Origin: an uncultured Flavobacteriaceae bacterium
GTDB taxonomy: Bacteria > Bacteroidota > Bacteroidia > Flavobacteriales > Flavobacteriaceae
Assembly: GCA_947488345.1 (NCBI GenBank)
Contig: CANKZQ010000003.1
Coordinates: 186,001-250,000, forward strand
DNA: 64,000 nucleotides
Direction: 5' to 3'
Below the pieces are notes generated by a model. It was given only the letters and a program-made list of their open reading frames with translations. It searched no databases and was not told the origin of the DNA. Made by a program: the position numbers and the translations under genes. Shown here piece after piece: positions 24,808 through 33,542 of this stretch (position 1 is the stretch's first letter; each line of letters starts with the position of its first letter).

Positions 24808-26247
24808 CTAGTCTTTTATATATATCTGATACTGCCAAGCATCAAGTTCAATTGCTTTGGCATCTTCCAACGCTTCCGATTCACCCGACAAGTAATTGGT
24901 ATAGTTACCAGAAATATTGGTCTTAACTTTTTTAGATTCACCAGAAAAATTACCAATGAAAATAACCGAAGCATCACCTCTACTTCTTTCAAATGAAAAA
25001 ACAGCATCGTTATTTGAGGCAATTCTTTTATAGGCTCCAACATGTTTGCCCACTCCAAGGGCTTCGTTGTTATTTTTCAATGCCCCTAGTTTTTTTAAGA
25101 GTTCAAAATAGGCACCTTTTGATTTAGGAATAGAGTCTTTTTCAAAGAATTTCAATCGATGATCTAGATCATATTCTTGTCCGCTATACACCAATGGCAT
25201 GCCCGGCAGCATATAGATCAAGGCGGTAAATATTTTTTTGTTATTAGGCATACGTTCGCCGAGTGTACCTGCCCATGAATTCTCATCATGATTGGTAATA
25301 AAATTCATATTAATCTCATGAGCTTCAAGAATACTATCCTGTTTCGCGATATAGGCATCTAAGTCTTTGATGCTAGATGTTCCTTTGGCAATTCTATTCA
25401 ATAAATGATGTCCTTCCCAAGCGTAATGCATATCAAAACCGTTCTCCATTAAGTCAGCTTGTTCTGCCTCGGCCAACATAAAAACGGGCTTCACCGTCTT
25501 CATTTCCTTTATAGCTTCATCAAAAAAAGCTGGAGGTACTTGATGCGCTACATCCATTCGAAACCCATCAATATCAACCTCTTCTACCCAATACTTCATA
25601 TCGGCAATCATAGTTTTGCGCATCTCTTGATTGTCATAGTTAAGGTCGGCAGTATCCGTCCACCCCCAAGATTCACCTGTACTCGGATTCGCAGGATCTA
25701 TAATTTCTCCTTTTTCATTTTGCGTATAGAATTCAGGATGCGCAGTAATCCATGGGTGGTCCCAACCTGTATGATTGGGCACCCAATCAATAATCACATA
25801 TATATCGTTCTCATGTGCCGTATTGACCAAGGTTTTAAAATCTTGTAACGTACCAAATTCAGGGTTTATCGCCTTATAATCAGATACAGAATAATAGCTT
25901 CCTAAATACTTTTTACGTTCTTCTTCATCTTCAATTTCACTGGTAAAGGTATCACCCGTTGCCTTTCTTTTAATTTTAGAAATAGGATTGATAGGCATGA
26001 CCCAAATGACTTTAACACCCAATTCTTTCAATACTGGAATGTCGTTCGTAAACGCAGCAAAAGTACCTTCTGGCGAGTATTGGCGAATATTTGCTTCGTA
26101 AATTACCGAACCCGCTATTGTTTGATCGGATACGGGAGCAATATTCGTTTGTTCTCTTTCCTCCTTTTTTATATCTTTTTGCTCTTCCTTACATGCCGCC
26201 AACATCAAAATAGCAGTACCAATAATTAGTATTTTTTTCATGTTCAT
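24808..26247 (-). CDS. GH13 alpha-amylase-family lipoprotein
   Basis: 479 residues with a lipoprotein signal ending LAAC (Cys about 19). All four GH13 regions are seen: IIDWVPNHTG (I), GFRMDVAH with the nucleophile Asp (II), MLAEAEQ with the acid/base Glu (III) and FITNHDEN (IV). A short C-terminal beta domain follows. The small size and lipid anchor suggest a periplasmic or surface enzyme trimming alpha-glucan oligosaccharides. It is the last gene of the minus-strand operon and begins directly after the preceding stop; ATG at 26241 is an alternative start. Confidence 0.92.
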   Translation of the reverse strand: MNMKKILIIGTAILMLAACKEEQKDIKKEEREQTNIAPVSDQTIAGSVIYEANIRQYSPEGTFAAFTNDIPVLKELGVKVIWVMPINPISKIKRKATGDTFTSEIEDEEERKKYLGSYYSVSDYKAINPEFGTLQDFKTLVNTAHENDIYVIIDWVPNHTGWDHPWITAHPEFYTQNEKGEIIDPANPSTGESWGWTDTADLNYDNQEMRKTMIADMKYWVEEVDIDGFRMDVAHQVPPAFFDEAIKEMKTVKPVFMLAEAEQADLMENGFDMHYAWEGHHLLNRIAKGTSSIKDLDAYIAKQDSILEAHEINMNFITNHDENSWAGTLGERMPNNKKIFTALIYMLPGMPLVYSGQEYDLDHRLKFFEKDSIPKSKGAYFELLKKLGALKNNNEALGVGKHVGAYKRIASNNDAVFSFERSRGDASVIFIGNFSGESKKVKTNISGNYTNYLSGESEALEDAKAIELDAWQYQIYIKD

Positions 26248-27903
26248 TTATTTTCTCTCTAATAAAACAATTTCTGAGGGAGAATCTATGCGTACTTTGC
26301 CACCCTTCACTGTCGCGCTCACATCAGCATAAGCATCATGTAACTCAATTCCATCTTCGAACTTTGAGCTCACGTCAATTACTTTTTCTCCTTTCGTCAT
26401 ATTCAAGCCGACAACCACGGTATCCGTAAAATCATCTTTAGAAAAGACTCTAGAGAAAATATACCCCTCGTCTTCCGTTATTTTTTCATGTCTACCCGCA
26501 CCAATTGCCGGATGGCTTGATCTAAACTTCCCTAATTTCTGCCAATGCGCTAATATTTTTTTCGTTTCATCATTATTTTGAGCGGCCTCCCAATCCATAA
26601 AAGAACGTAACGTAGCATCTCCTTCAGTACCTTCAACGATCAATGTTCGGGCCAATTCATCACCATAATACACTTGTGATGCTCCTGGTGCTAACAACAA
26701 TCGCGTAGCTGTTTCATAAGGTTTCTCTCTGGCTTTATCAAATGGTTGCCCATCATCATGAGAAGTGAGGTAATTCAAAGTACTATGTCCTTTCAAGCCA
26801 TTGTTTAAAATGCTATCATACTCTGCATAGGTTTCTTCTAAAGAACGGCCATTATCATATTTTAAATTGAAATTGATCAAGGCGTCAAAGCTGTCCGTAA
26901 AATAATCGACTACCTTATCTCCGAAATCATAATTTCTCCCACTTTGCACGTGGTAATTATATACTTCTCCCACCAAGTAAAAATGCGTATCATCTAGCAC
27001 TTCATCGACATTGCTCTTCTTCCATTCCGCGAAAGCGTAATCACATTCTTTACGAAACTCTTGCCATACAGACTCTTCGGTGTGCTTAACGGTATCTACA
27101 CGATATCCATCAATACCAAATTCAGAAATATAGTCGGTTAGCCATTTCATGATATAGAACCTTGGGGCTCTCGGATAGCCGGTTCTTTTGAAAAAAGTCT
27201 CTAATTCGGCTACTTCTGACTCATACCTCCCTTCTGACTTCCATTTTTCTACCAACTGTGGTGGCAATTCAACGCCCTCATCACTTTCTGTTTTGATATC
27301 TGGAAGATTCTTAACAAGCGTACATGCCGTAGTATTCGCATAGTTATCATAGGTACATTGTGGTTCTGTACGTACCCATTCAGCGGGCCATACGGTATCA
27401 ATATCAGTTACGGGCCCAGTATGATTGATTACGGCATCTAATAAAATTCTTATCCCATTTTTATGGGCGGTTTCCACCAAATTTTTCAAATCTTCTTTTG
27501 TGCCAAAGTTTGGATCTAAGGTAGTCCAATCGCTTGTCCAATACCCATGAAAACCGTAGGTCACTCCAGTGCCTTCATCAGTGCCATCATGTATCTGTTC
27601 TACAATAGGTGTCATCCAGATTGCATTGATTCCTAAATCGGTAAAATAACCTTCGTTAATCTTTTGCGTGATCCCTTTAATATCACCTCCTTTGAAACCT
27701 CTTAATGTGGCAGTTTCTTTGGTTCTATTAAAGTTTGTATCATTCGAAGTATCTCCATTATTGAATCTATCGGTTAACAAAAAATAGATGTTTGCCGCTT
27801 TCCATGTAAAGGGTGCTTTAGGCTTTTCTTTTATTGGTTCTTTTTGTTGAGAACATCCAAGTGTGATAATGAACACACATAGTACGAGTAAGATATTTTT
27901 CAT
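26248..27903 (-). CDS. GH13 alpha-amylase-family lipoprotein (SusG/cyclomaltodextrinase-like)
   Basis: 551 residues with a lipoprotein signal ending TLGC (Cys about 17). GH13 regions in order are LLDAVINHTG, DGYRVDTVKH (nucleophile Asp), LVGEVYNYHV (acid/base Glu) and LTSHDDGQP. An insert of about 60 residues between regions I and II, with several charged residues and two Cys, probably forms domain B. The C-terminal end is a small beta domain. Expected to cut alpha-1,4 links in starch-type polymers outside the inner membrane. Ten bases separate it from the esterase gene. Confidence 0.92.
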   Translation of the reverse strand: MKNILLVLCVFIITLGCSQQKEPIKEKPKAPFTWKAANIYFLLTDRFNNGDTSNDTNFNRTKETATLRGFKGGDIKGITQKINEGYFTDLGINAIWMTPIVEQIHDGTDEGTGVTYGFHGYWTSDWTTLDPNFGTKEDLKNLVETAHKNGIRILLDAVINHTGPVTDIDTVWPAEWVRTEPQCTYDNYANTTACTLVKNLPDIKTESDEGVELPPQLVEKWKSEGRYESEVAELETFFKRTGYPRAPRFYIMKWLTDYISEFGIDGYRVDTVKHTEESVWQEFRKECDYAFAEWKKSNVDEVLDDTHFYLVGEVYNYHVQSGRNYDFGDKVVDYFTDSFDALINFNLKYDNGRSLEETYAEYDSILNNGLKGHSTLNYLTSHDDGQPFDKAREKPYETATRLLLAPGASQVYYGDELARTLIVEGTEGDATLRSFMDWEAAQNNDETKKILAHWQKLGKFRSSHPAIGAGRHEKITEDEGYIFSRVFSKDDFTDTVVVGLNMTKGEKVIDVSSKFEDGIELHDAYADVSATVKGGKVRIDSPSEIVLLERK

Positions 27904-27913
27904 TAGTTTTAAT

Positions 27914-28903
27914 TTATTTTTTAAGTAAAAAAGTCAATGGGATATCGAATCTTCTATTCCATGAATTTTCAGAATGATCGGCCCCTTCAAATTCAAGGTT
28001 CATATAATTTTGACTGTTATATCCCTTTTTATCGAATATGCGATCTACATCAGTGAGATACTTCGGGTAAAAAGCATCCAACGTTTCTGTACCATAGTCA
28101 AAATAAAATTTATGATCGGAGGGCGATGGTAGATTTGCTTCCATATAGGCCAAAATTGACTTTGCAACCGGGTTTTTGTAGGTCGTAGGATTCATTCCTG
28201 ACCAATGTGTTGAAACACAGGCAGCACCGGCAAACACTTCTGGATATTCGCACAGGGCATACATCGACATTAATCCGCCCATACTAGAGCCCCCGATAAA
28301 GGTATCTTCACGCGCCGATTTTGTTGCGTAGGTACTATCGATATAAGGTTTCAATTCTTCAACGAGAAATTGTAAATATTCGTCTCCTTTAAAAGTATCC
28401 ATGGTGACTACAACCTCTTGTTTCTTCCCATTTTCTAAGAGCGAATCTTTTACCTTTTCGGAAAGGTAATCGAATGCCTTTTCGGGAAATAAATCGAAAA
28501 ATCTAATTTTCGGAATATTATGAATTCCGACCAAAATAAGCTCATGAATGCTGTCTTTCTCTAGCAATTCTGTAATCCATTCATCTGCTTTCCATTCCTG
28601 ATTATTCCATGTAGTATTTGCATCAAATAAGTTTTGACCATCATGCATATACAACACCTTATATTTTTTTTGATTCGAATAGCCATCGGGCAACCAAACA
28701 TCTATGGGCCTTGGTGTGATATATTTCGAAGGAAAGCTATCAATACGCTTTAATTCACCGCTCGCTAATGTCACTTCCGAAACCGTTGTTGGTTGAATCA
28801 TATTCGTTACGATTGCCTTCTTCGTTACCTGTTCTTTTTCTTGTTTTTTACAGGCGATTATGGTGAGTACCATTATAAATGACAATAGCGTTTTTTTACA
28901 CAT
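27914..28903 (-). CDS. Putative esterase lipoprotein (Esterase_D/CE1-like)
   Basis: 329 residues with a lipoprotein signal ending IIAC (Cys about 18). The alpha/beta-hydrolase core shows VLYMHDGQNLFD, then the nucleophile elbow GGSSMGGLMS (Ser about 207) and a C-terminal GADHSENSW carrying the catalytic His. This is the esterase-D/enterochelin-esterase-like group, which includes carbohydrate acyl esterases and, in some starch loci, accessory CE1 enzymes. Here it sits between a GH65 and a GH13 gene, so removal of acyl groups from glucans is a reasonable inference. Confidence 0.85.
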   Translation of the reverse strand: MCKKTLLSFIMVLTIIACKKQEKEQVTKKAIVTNMIQPTTVSEVTLASGELKRIDSFPSKYITPRPIDVWLPDGYSNQKKYKVLYMHDGQNLFDANTTWNNQEWKADEWITELLEKDSIHELILVGIHNIPKIRFFDLFPEKAFDYLSEKVKDSLLENGKKQEVVVTMDTFKGDEYLQFLVEELKPYIDSTYATKSAREDTFIGGSSMGGLMSMYALCEYPEVFAGAACVSTHWSGMNPTTYKNPVAKSILAYMEANLPSPSDHKFYFDYGTETLDAFYPKYLTDVDRIFDKKGYNSQNYMNLEFEGADHSENSWNRRFDIPLTFLLKK

Positions 28904-28924
28904 ACAAAATTATTTTACTATGAA

Positions 28925-31231
28925 TTACACTGTCACCAACGTGTTTGGTGCTATCGTAATTTTACGTTTATTAATCCAAATATCTAATTCCTGATTACCT
29001 TCTAGTTCAAAATGCGTTTCATTTTGATTCACATTTACTTTTATGATCTGATTCCTAAAATTAATTTTAAACGAATATGCTTTCCATTGTTTAGGAATTT
29101 TAGGTTCGAATGACAAGGTATTTTCTTTAACTCTCATACCTCCAAAACCTTCAACAATACTCATCCATGTACCTGCCATCGACGTAATGTGTAGCCCTTC
29201 CTCTACTTCATGATTATAGTCATCTAGATCCAATCTAGACGTTTGTAAATAGAAGGTATAGGCCTGCTCCATTCTATCTAGTTTTGCGGCTTGAATGCTA
29301 TGAACACAAGGTGACAATGAACTTTCATGAACGGTCAGTGGTTCGTAAAAATCAAAATGTCTTTCTAATTCTTCTAAACTAAATTGGTCTTCGAAAAAAT
29401 AGAATCCTTGAAGGGTATCTGCTTGCTTGATATATGGTGAGCGCAATATACGATCCCAGGACCATTTTTGATTTATCGGGCGTTGCGATGCTTCAAGGTT
29501 CGCTACAGAAACTAATTCTTTATCCAAGAACCCATCTTGCTGCAGATATACCTTATGTGTATCTGAATATGGAAAGTACATGTTATCAGCAACTTGTTGC
29601 CATTCCTGCAGCTCCTCGTCAGATAGGTTAACCTTAGTCATGATTCTGCTATAATCATCGCTATATTCAGCTTTTACTTTGTCAATATTTTCAATGGCAT
29701 ATCGAATACACCATTGTGCTATATAATTCGTGTAAAAGTTATTGTTTACATTGTTTTCATATTCATTCGGACCCGTTACACCTAAGATAACAAACTGCTT
29801 CTTTGCTTCAGAATACGTAGCGCGTTGATGCCAAAAACGTGCTATCCCTATGAGTACTTCCAGTCCCTTTTCGGGAATATAACTATAATCTCCTGTAAAG
29901 CGATGATAGTTATAAATGGCAAAAGAAATTGCGCCATTTCTGTGAATTTCTTCGAAAGTAATTTCCCACTCATTATGGCATTCTTCTCCGTTCATGGTCA
30001 CCATTGGATACAATGCGGCTCCGTTACTAAACCCTAACTTTTCGGCGTTTTCGATCGCTTTGTCTAAATGATTATACCGATACGCTAATAAATTTCGTGC
30101 TACTTTTTGATCTTTTGTAGCCATGTAAAACGGAATACAATAGGCTTCAGTGTCCCAATAAGTGCTGCCTCCGTATTTCTCACCAGTAAACCCTTTTGGT
30201 CCAATATTCAATCGGGCATCCTTCCCTAAATAGGTATGATTCAACTGCATAATATTGAAACGAATTCCTTGCTGTGCCTTTAAATCACCCTCAATGGTAA
30301 TATCGGCCATGTCCCAGATCTTAGCCCATGCTCCTCTTTGTCCTTCGAGCATTGTGGCAAATCCAAGTTCTTTGGCGGTTGCTAAATTACGTTGGGCAAC
30401 TGCTCTCAAATCAGACTTGTCATGATTACGATCTACGGTATAACCTCCATATTTTTGAATAGAATAAGTCGTTCCTTTTTTTACCTCTTGTTCGTAAGAA
30501 AAAGAGATGAAAGTGGCAGTTTCATTTTTTTGTGGATGCACATTTATTTTAGTGTCATCTAAAAAGAGTTCAGATTCCATATAGGTACAGGTATGAAAAT
30601 CTGTCTTCATTGTTTTGGATCTGATGAATGCTTGGTGACCATCATTACTCACCTCTAGTGTTTCCCAAAACTGATCATCCCAATTGGTATCTTCATTGGT
30701 AATACCGCCATCTAAATATGGTTCAAAAGTGATCTTGGCATCTCTATTTAATAATGTTATAGCATAATTGATAGCACCGAGTTCATCGTATTCTAAACTT
30801 AAAAAACGTTTTGTTTCTACTTTAATTTGTACATCATTTTGAAGCGTTGCGATAAAGCTTCTTGATAACCAACCTTCTTGCATATTCAATTCTCGTCGAA
30901 ATTGACTCACATTCTTAGCAGTGTATAAATCTAAACTTTCATCATCGATGTTGATGTTGATGCCAATCCAATTTGGTGCATTTAATACTTTTGCGAAATA
31001 TTCTGGATATCCATTTTTCCACCAACCCACTCTGGTTTTATCAGGATAATACACTCCTGCGATATAGCTCCCTTGGAAAGTGGGACCTGAATAGTGTTCT
31101 TCAAAATTTGCACGGTGCCCCATAGCACCGTTTCCTATACTAAAAAGGCTCTCTGACGAACGCACACGGTTGGTGTCGAAACCTTCTTCTATAATTGACC
31201 AATCATCTGGTTGTATATAATCTTGATTCAT
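28925..31231 (-). CDS. GH65 glycoside phosphorylase, probable maltose phosphorylase
   Basis: 768 residues, the usual GH65 length, with no signal peptide. The N-terminal domain shows ESLFSIGNGAMGHR. The catalytic domain has KYGGSTYWDTEAYC and VTGPNEYENNVNNN, whose Glu (about residue 489) is the general acid. NQKWSWDRI and the C-terminal beta sandwich follow. Maltose phosphorylase splits maltose with phosphate into glucose and beta-D-glucose-1-phosphate, the substrate of PgmB encoded next to it. Trehalose or kojibiose phosphorylase is the alternative, but pgmB and GH13 neighbours favour maltose. Confidence 0.92.
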   Translation of the reverse strand: MNQDYIQPDDWSIIEEGFDTNRVRSSESLFSIGNGAMGHRANFEEHYSGPTFQGSYIAGVYYPDKTRVGWWKNGYPEYFAKVLNAPNWIGININIDDESLDLYTAKNVSQFRRELNMQEGWLSRSFIATLQNDVQIKVETKRFLSLEYDELGAINYAITLLNRDAKITFEPYLDGGITNEDTNWDDQFWETLEVSNDGHQAFIRSKTMKTDFHTCTYMESELFLDDTKINVHPQKNETATFISFSYEQEVKKGTTYSIQKYGGYTVDRNHDKSDLRAVAQRNLATAKELGFATMLEGQRGAWAKIWDMADITIEGDLKAQQGIRFNIMQLNHTYLGKDARLNIGPKGFTGEKYGGSTYWDTEAYCIPFYMATKDQKVARNLLAYRYNHLDKAIENAEKLGFSNGAALYPMVTMNGEECHNEWEITFEEIHRNGAISFAIYNYHRFTGDYSYIPEKGLEVLIGIARFWHQRATYSEAKKQFVILGVTGPNEYENNVNNNFYTNYIAQWCIRYAIENIDKVKAEYSDDYSRIMTKVNLSDEELQEWQQVADNMYFPYSDTHKVYLQQDGFLDKELVSVANLEASQRPINQKWSWDRILRSPYIKQADTLQGFYFFEDQFSLEELERHFDFYEPLTVHESSLSPCVHSIQAAKLDRMEQAYTFYLQTSRLDLDDYNHEVEEGLHITSMAGTWMSIVEGFGGMRVKENTLSFEPKIPKQWKAYSFKINFRNQIIKVNVNQNETHFELEGNQELDIWINKRKITIAPNTLVTV

Positions 31232-31264
31232 TATTATCTTATTGTCACGGTTAAAATTAGCGAC

Positions 31265-31924
31265 TTATTTTTTATTTATTAATTCTTCTATAAATTGCGT
31301 TGAAATCTCGGTAAAATCATTAAAAACATAATCGGCTTCGTGTAAAATTTCTGCATCTCCAATACCTATGGAAATCATATCTGCAACATTAGCTGCTTCT
31401 ACACCCGCCACAGAATCTTCGAATACGACACATTTGTCAGCCGCTATGTTTAAAGATTTTGCGGCCATCAAAAACACTTCGGGATCGGGTTTCGCATTAG
31501 ACACATCATTTCCATCTACGATCGCATCAAATTTATCTCTGAGCGCAACTTTTTCTAATATTATGCGTGCGTTCTTACTTGCTGAACCTAGAGAAATTGG
31601 TTGATTTTTTTCTATCAAACAATCTAATATTCTAGAAACATCAGGTAAAATCTCATCTTGGCCCATCCCATCGATATAACTCAAATAATCTTCATTCTTC
31701 ATGCCCATCAATTGAGCAAATTGTTCTTCGGAAATCGACTTTTTACCCCAAGCTAAAATTTTTTGAAGTGACCGTACACGGCTTACTCCTTTTAATTGCT
31801 CATTTTGAACTTCTGTAAAATCGACACCAATGGTGTTTGCCAACTTGCGCCATGCCAAAAAGTGATATTTCGCAGTGTCGACGATTACGCCGTCTAGGTC
31901 AAATATAAATCCTTTTTTATTCAT
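31265..31924 (-). CDS. pgmB: Beta-phosphoglucomutase
   Basis: A 219-residue HAD-family mutase. The catalytic pair is in FDLDGVIVDT (Asp9 and Asp11), the cap domain has LKGVSRVRSL, and later HAD motifs are LGSASKNA (Ser/Thr) and VFEDSVAGVEAA (Asp pair). It converts beta-D-glucose-1-phosphate to glucose-6-phosphate through beta-glucose-1,6-bisphosphate, in the cytoplasm. It overlaps the MFS gene upstream by eight bases and lies 33 bases before GH65, the classical maltose phosphorylase pairing. Confidence 0.94.
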   Translation of the reverse strand: MNKKGFIFDLDGVIVDTAKYHFLAWRKLANTIGVDFTEVQNEQLKGVSRVRSLQKILAWGKKSISEEQFAQLMGMKNEDYLSYIDGMGQDEILPDVSRILDCLIEKNQPISLGSASKNARIILEKVALRDKFDAIVDGNDVSNAKPDPEVFLMAAKSLNIAADKCVVFEDSVAGVEAANVADMISIGIGDAEILHEADYVFNDFTEISTQFIEELINKK

Positions 31925-33299
31925 TCATTTCTATTTCTGGTTGATAACTTATTGCATTCTTATTGGTAATTAGAAAATTACTTAATCCGGCAAGAATTAA
32001 ACTAATACCGGCCACAGTCATAGCATTAATTGCTTCCTCTCCAAACATCCCAGCTACAAAATTGATACCTCCTAAGGCAGCTATAATTTGCGGAATTACG
32101 ATGAACATATTAAATATACCCATAATTACTCCCATCTTTTTTGGATCTACCGAACTCGATAGCATTGCATATGGCATCGATAAAATACTACCCCAAGCGA
32201 AACCAATTAATACAAAGCAAAATTTCAAATTTTCTGGGTTAGCGTAATACATCGCCAGAAATCCGATACCTCCCAATATTAAGGAAAGCATGTGCACGAA
32301 TTTTCTGTTGATTCTTCTTCTCGATGTATAAAATGTCAAAACTAGTGCAAAAACCATTGAAGACAAGCCATAAACTCCCATGGCAGAACCGACCAAATTT
32401 GAAGATTCCTGGAAGGCAGTGTTTGCCATATTATATGTTGCCAGTTCTGCTGCATTTTGCATGTCATATGCAGATTCTACCGGAGCGGGTGTTTTATACA
32501 CGTGTTCTGTAAGGGCCGGATTTGCCAAACTCCACATGGTAAAAAAGGCAAACCATGAAAAAAACTGAATTAGCCCTAGTTTTTTCATAGTTAACGGCAT
32601 GTTTCCGATATTATTTAAGATATCAGGAATAAACTGATTTTTCTTTGCTTTTTCTCTGGCAAATTCCTCCATATCTTCTGGCGGATATTCTGAAGTCGTG
32701 AAAACTGTATATAATATACTCACTAAGAAAACAAATGCTCCGATGGCAAAAGCTACTTTAACCGACATTGGAACCACACCCGATGCCGCCGAATTACTGA
32801 CCCCCATTTGTGATACCATCCATGGCAAATTACTCGCCACCCAAGTACCGATACCGATTATGAGTGTTTGCACCACAAAGCCGTAAGATCGTTGCGCGTC
32901 AGATAATTTATCTGCAACCAGTGCTCTAAAGGGTTCCATAGATATATTAATAGATGCATCGAGCACCCAAAGAAATCCTGCTGCCACCCAAAGTGCCGGA
33001 GAATGTGGAACGAAAAATAAGGCCAAGGAGCTTAGTACTGCTCCTATTAAAAAATAAGGTCGACGCCTCCCCCATTTTTTGCTCCATGTTCGATCACTCA
33101 TATAGCCAATAATAGGCTGAACCAACAGACCTGTTAATGGAGCTGCAATCCATAGCAATGGAATTGCATCCTTATCAGCTCCTAATGTTTGAAATATGCG
33201 TGACATAAATCCACCTTGTAAGGCAAACCCAAATTGTATACCTAAAAATCCGAAACTCATATTCCATATCTGCCAAAAATTCAGTTTCTTTTTTTCCAT
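31917..33299 (-). CDS. SLC45-like MFS sugar carrier, probable maltose transporter
   Basis: 460 residues with twelve hydrophobic segments. QLGA-type motif GYMSDRTWSKKWGRRRPYF (between helices 2 and 3) is typical of the SLC45/sucrose-maltose carrier branch of the MFS, and FGFLGIQFGFALQGG opens the protein. Such carriers move disaccharides into the cytoplasm with protons. As the first gene of the six-gene operon with pgmB and GH65 it most likely brings in maltose or short maltodextrins. It is clearly related to the carrier at 51429-52745. Confidence 0.9.
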   Translation of the reverse strand: MEKKKLNFWQIWNMSFGFLGIQFGFALQGGFMSRIFQTLGADKDAIPLLWIAAPLTGLLVQPIIGYMSDRTWSKKWGRRRPYFLIGAVLSSLALFFVPHSPALWVAAGFLWVLDASINISMEPFRALVADKLSDAQRSYGFVVQTLIIGIGTWVASNLPWMVSQMGVSNSAASGVVPMSVKVAFAIGAFVFLVSILYTVFTTSEYPPEDMEEFAREKAKKNQFIPDILNNIGNMPLTMKKLGLIQFFSWFAFFTMWSLANPALTEHVYKTPAPVESAYDMQNAAELATYNMANTAFQESSNLVGSAMGVYGLSSMVFALVLTFYTSRRRINRKFVHMLSLILGGIGFLAMYYANPENLKFCFVLIGFAWGSILSMPYAMLSSSVDPKKMGVIMGIFNMFIVIPQIIAALGGINFVAGMFGEEAINAMTVAGISLILAGLSNFLITNKNAISYQPEIEMNE

Positions 33300-33542
33300 A
33301 AAGCGATTGCATATTTAAGAGATAACTAAATTATACTTATTGAATAGAATTACGAGGTTATCCAATTCTTTTTTTCAACACGAAATCGGTATAGTGTCCC
33401 TTTTCGGAATTTTGACGTTGCGAATCAATAGATATAGACCTACTTTTACTGTAGAAGTGAGGGCATATTTTGAATGTAGGATTATACATTTCTTTTGAAT
33501 CAGAATTTTTCAATTGTCCGTCAAATACAAACATCTGAAATT

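Noticed and set aside
33495-33542. Sixteen extra codons before the amylase signal peptide
   Set aside because: They would place a polar segment before a normal signal peptide; ATG at 33543 gives the standard N-terminus.
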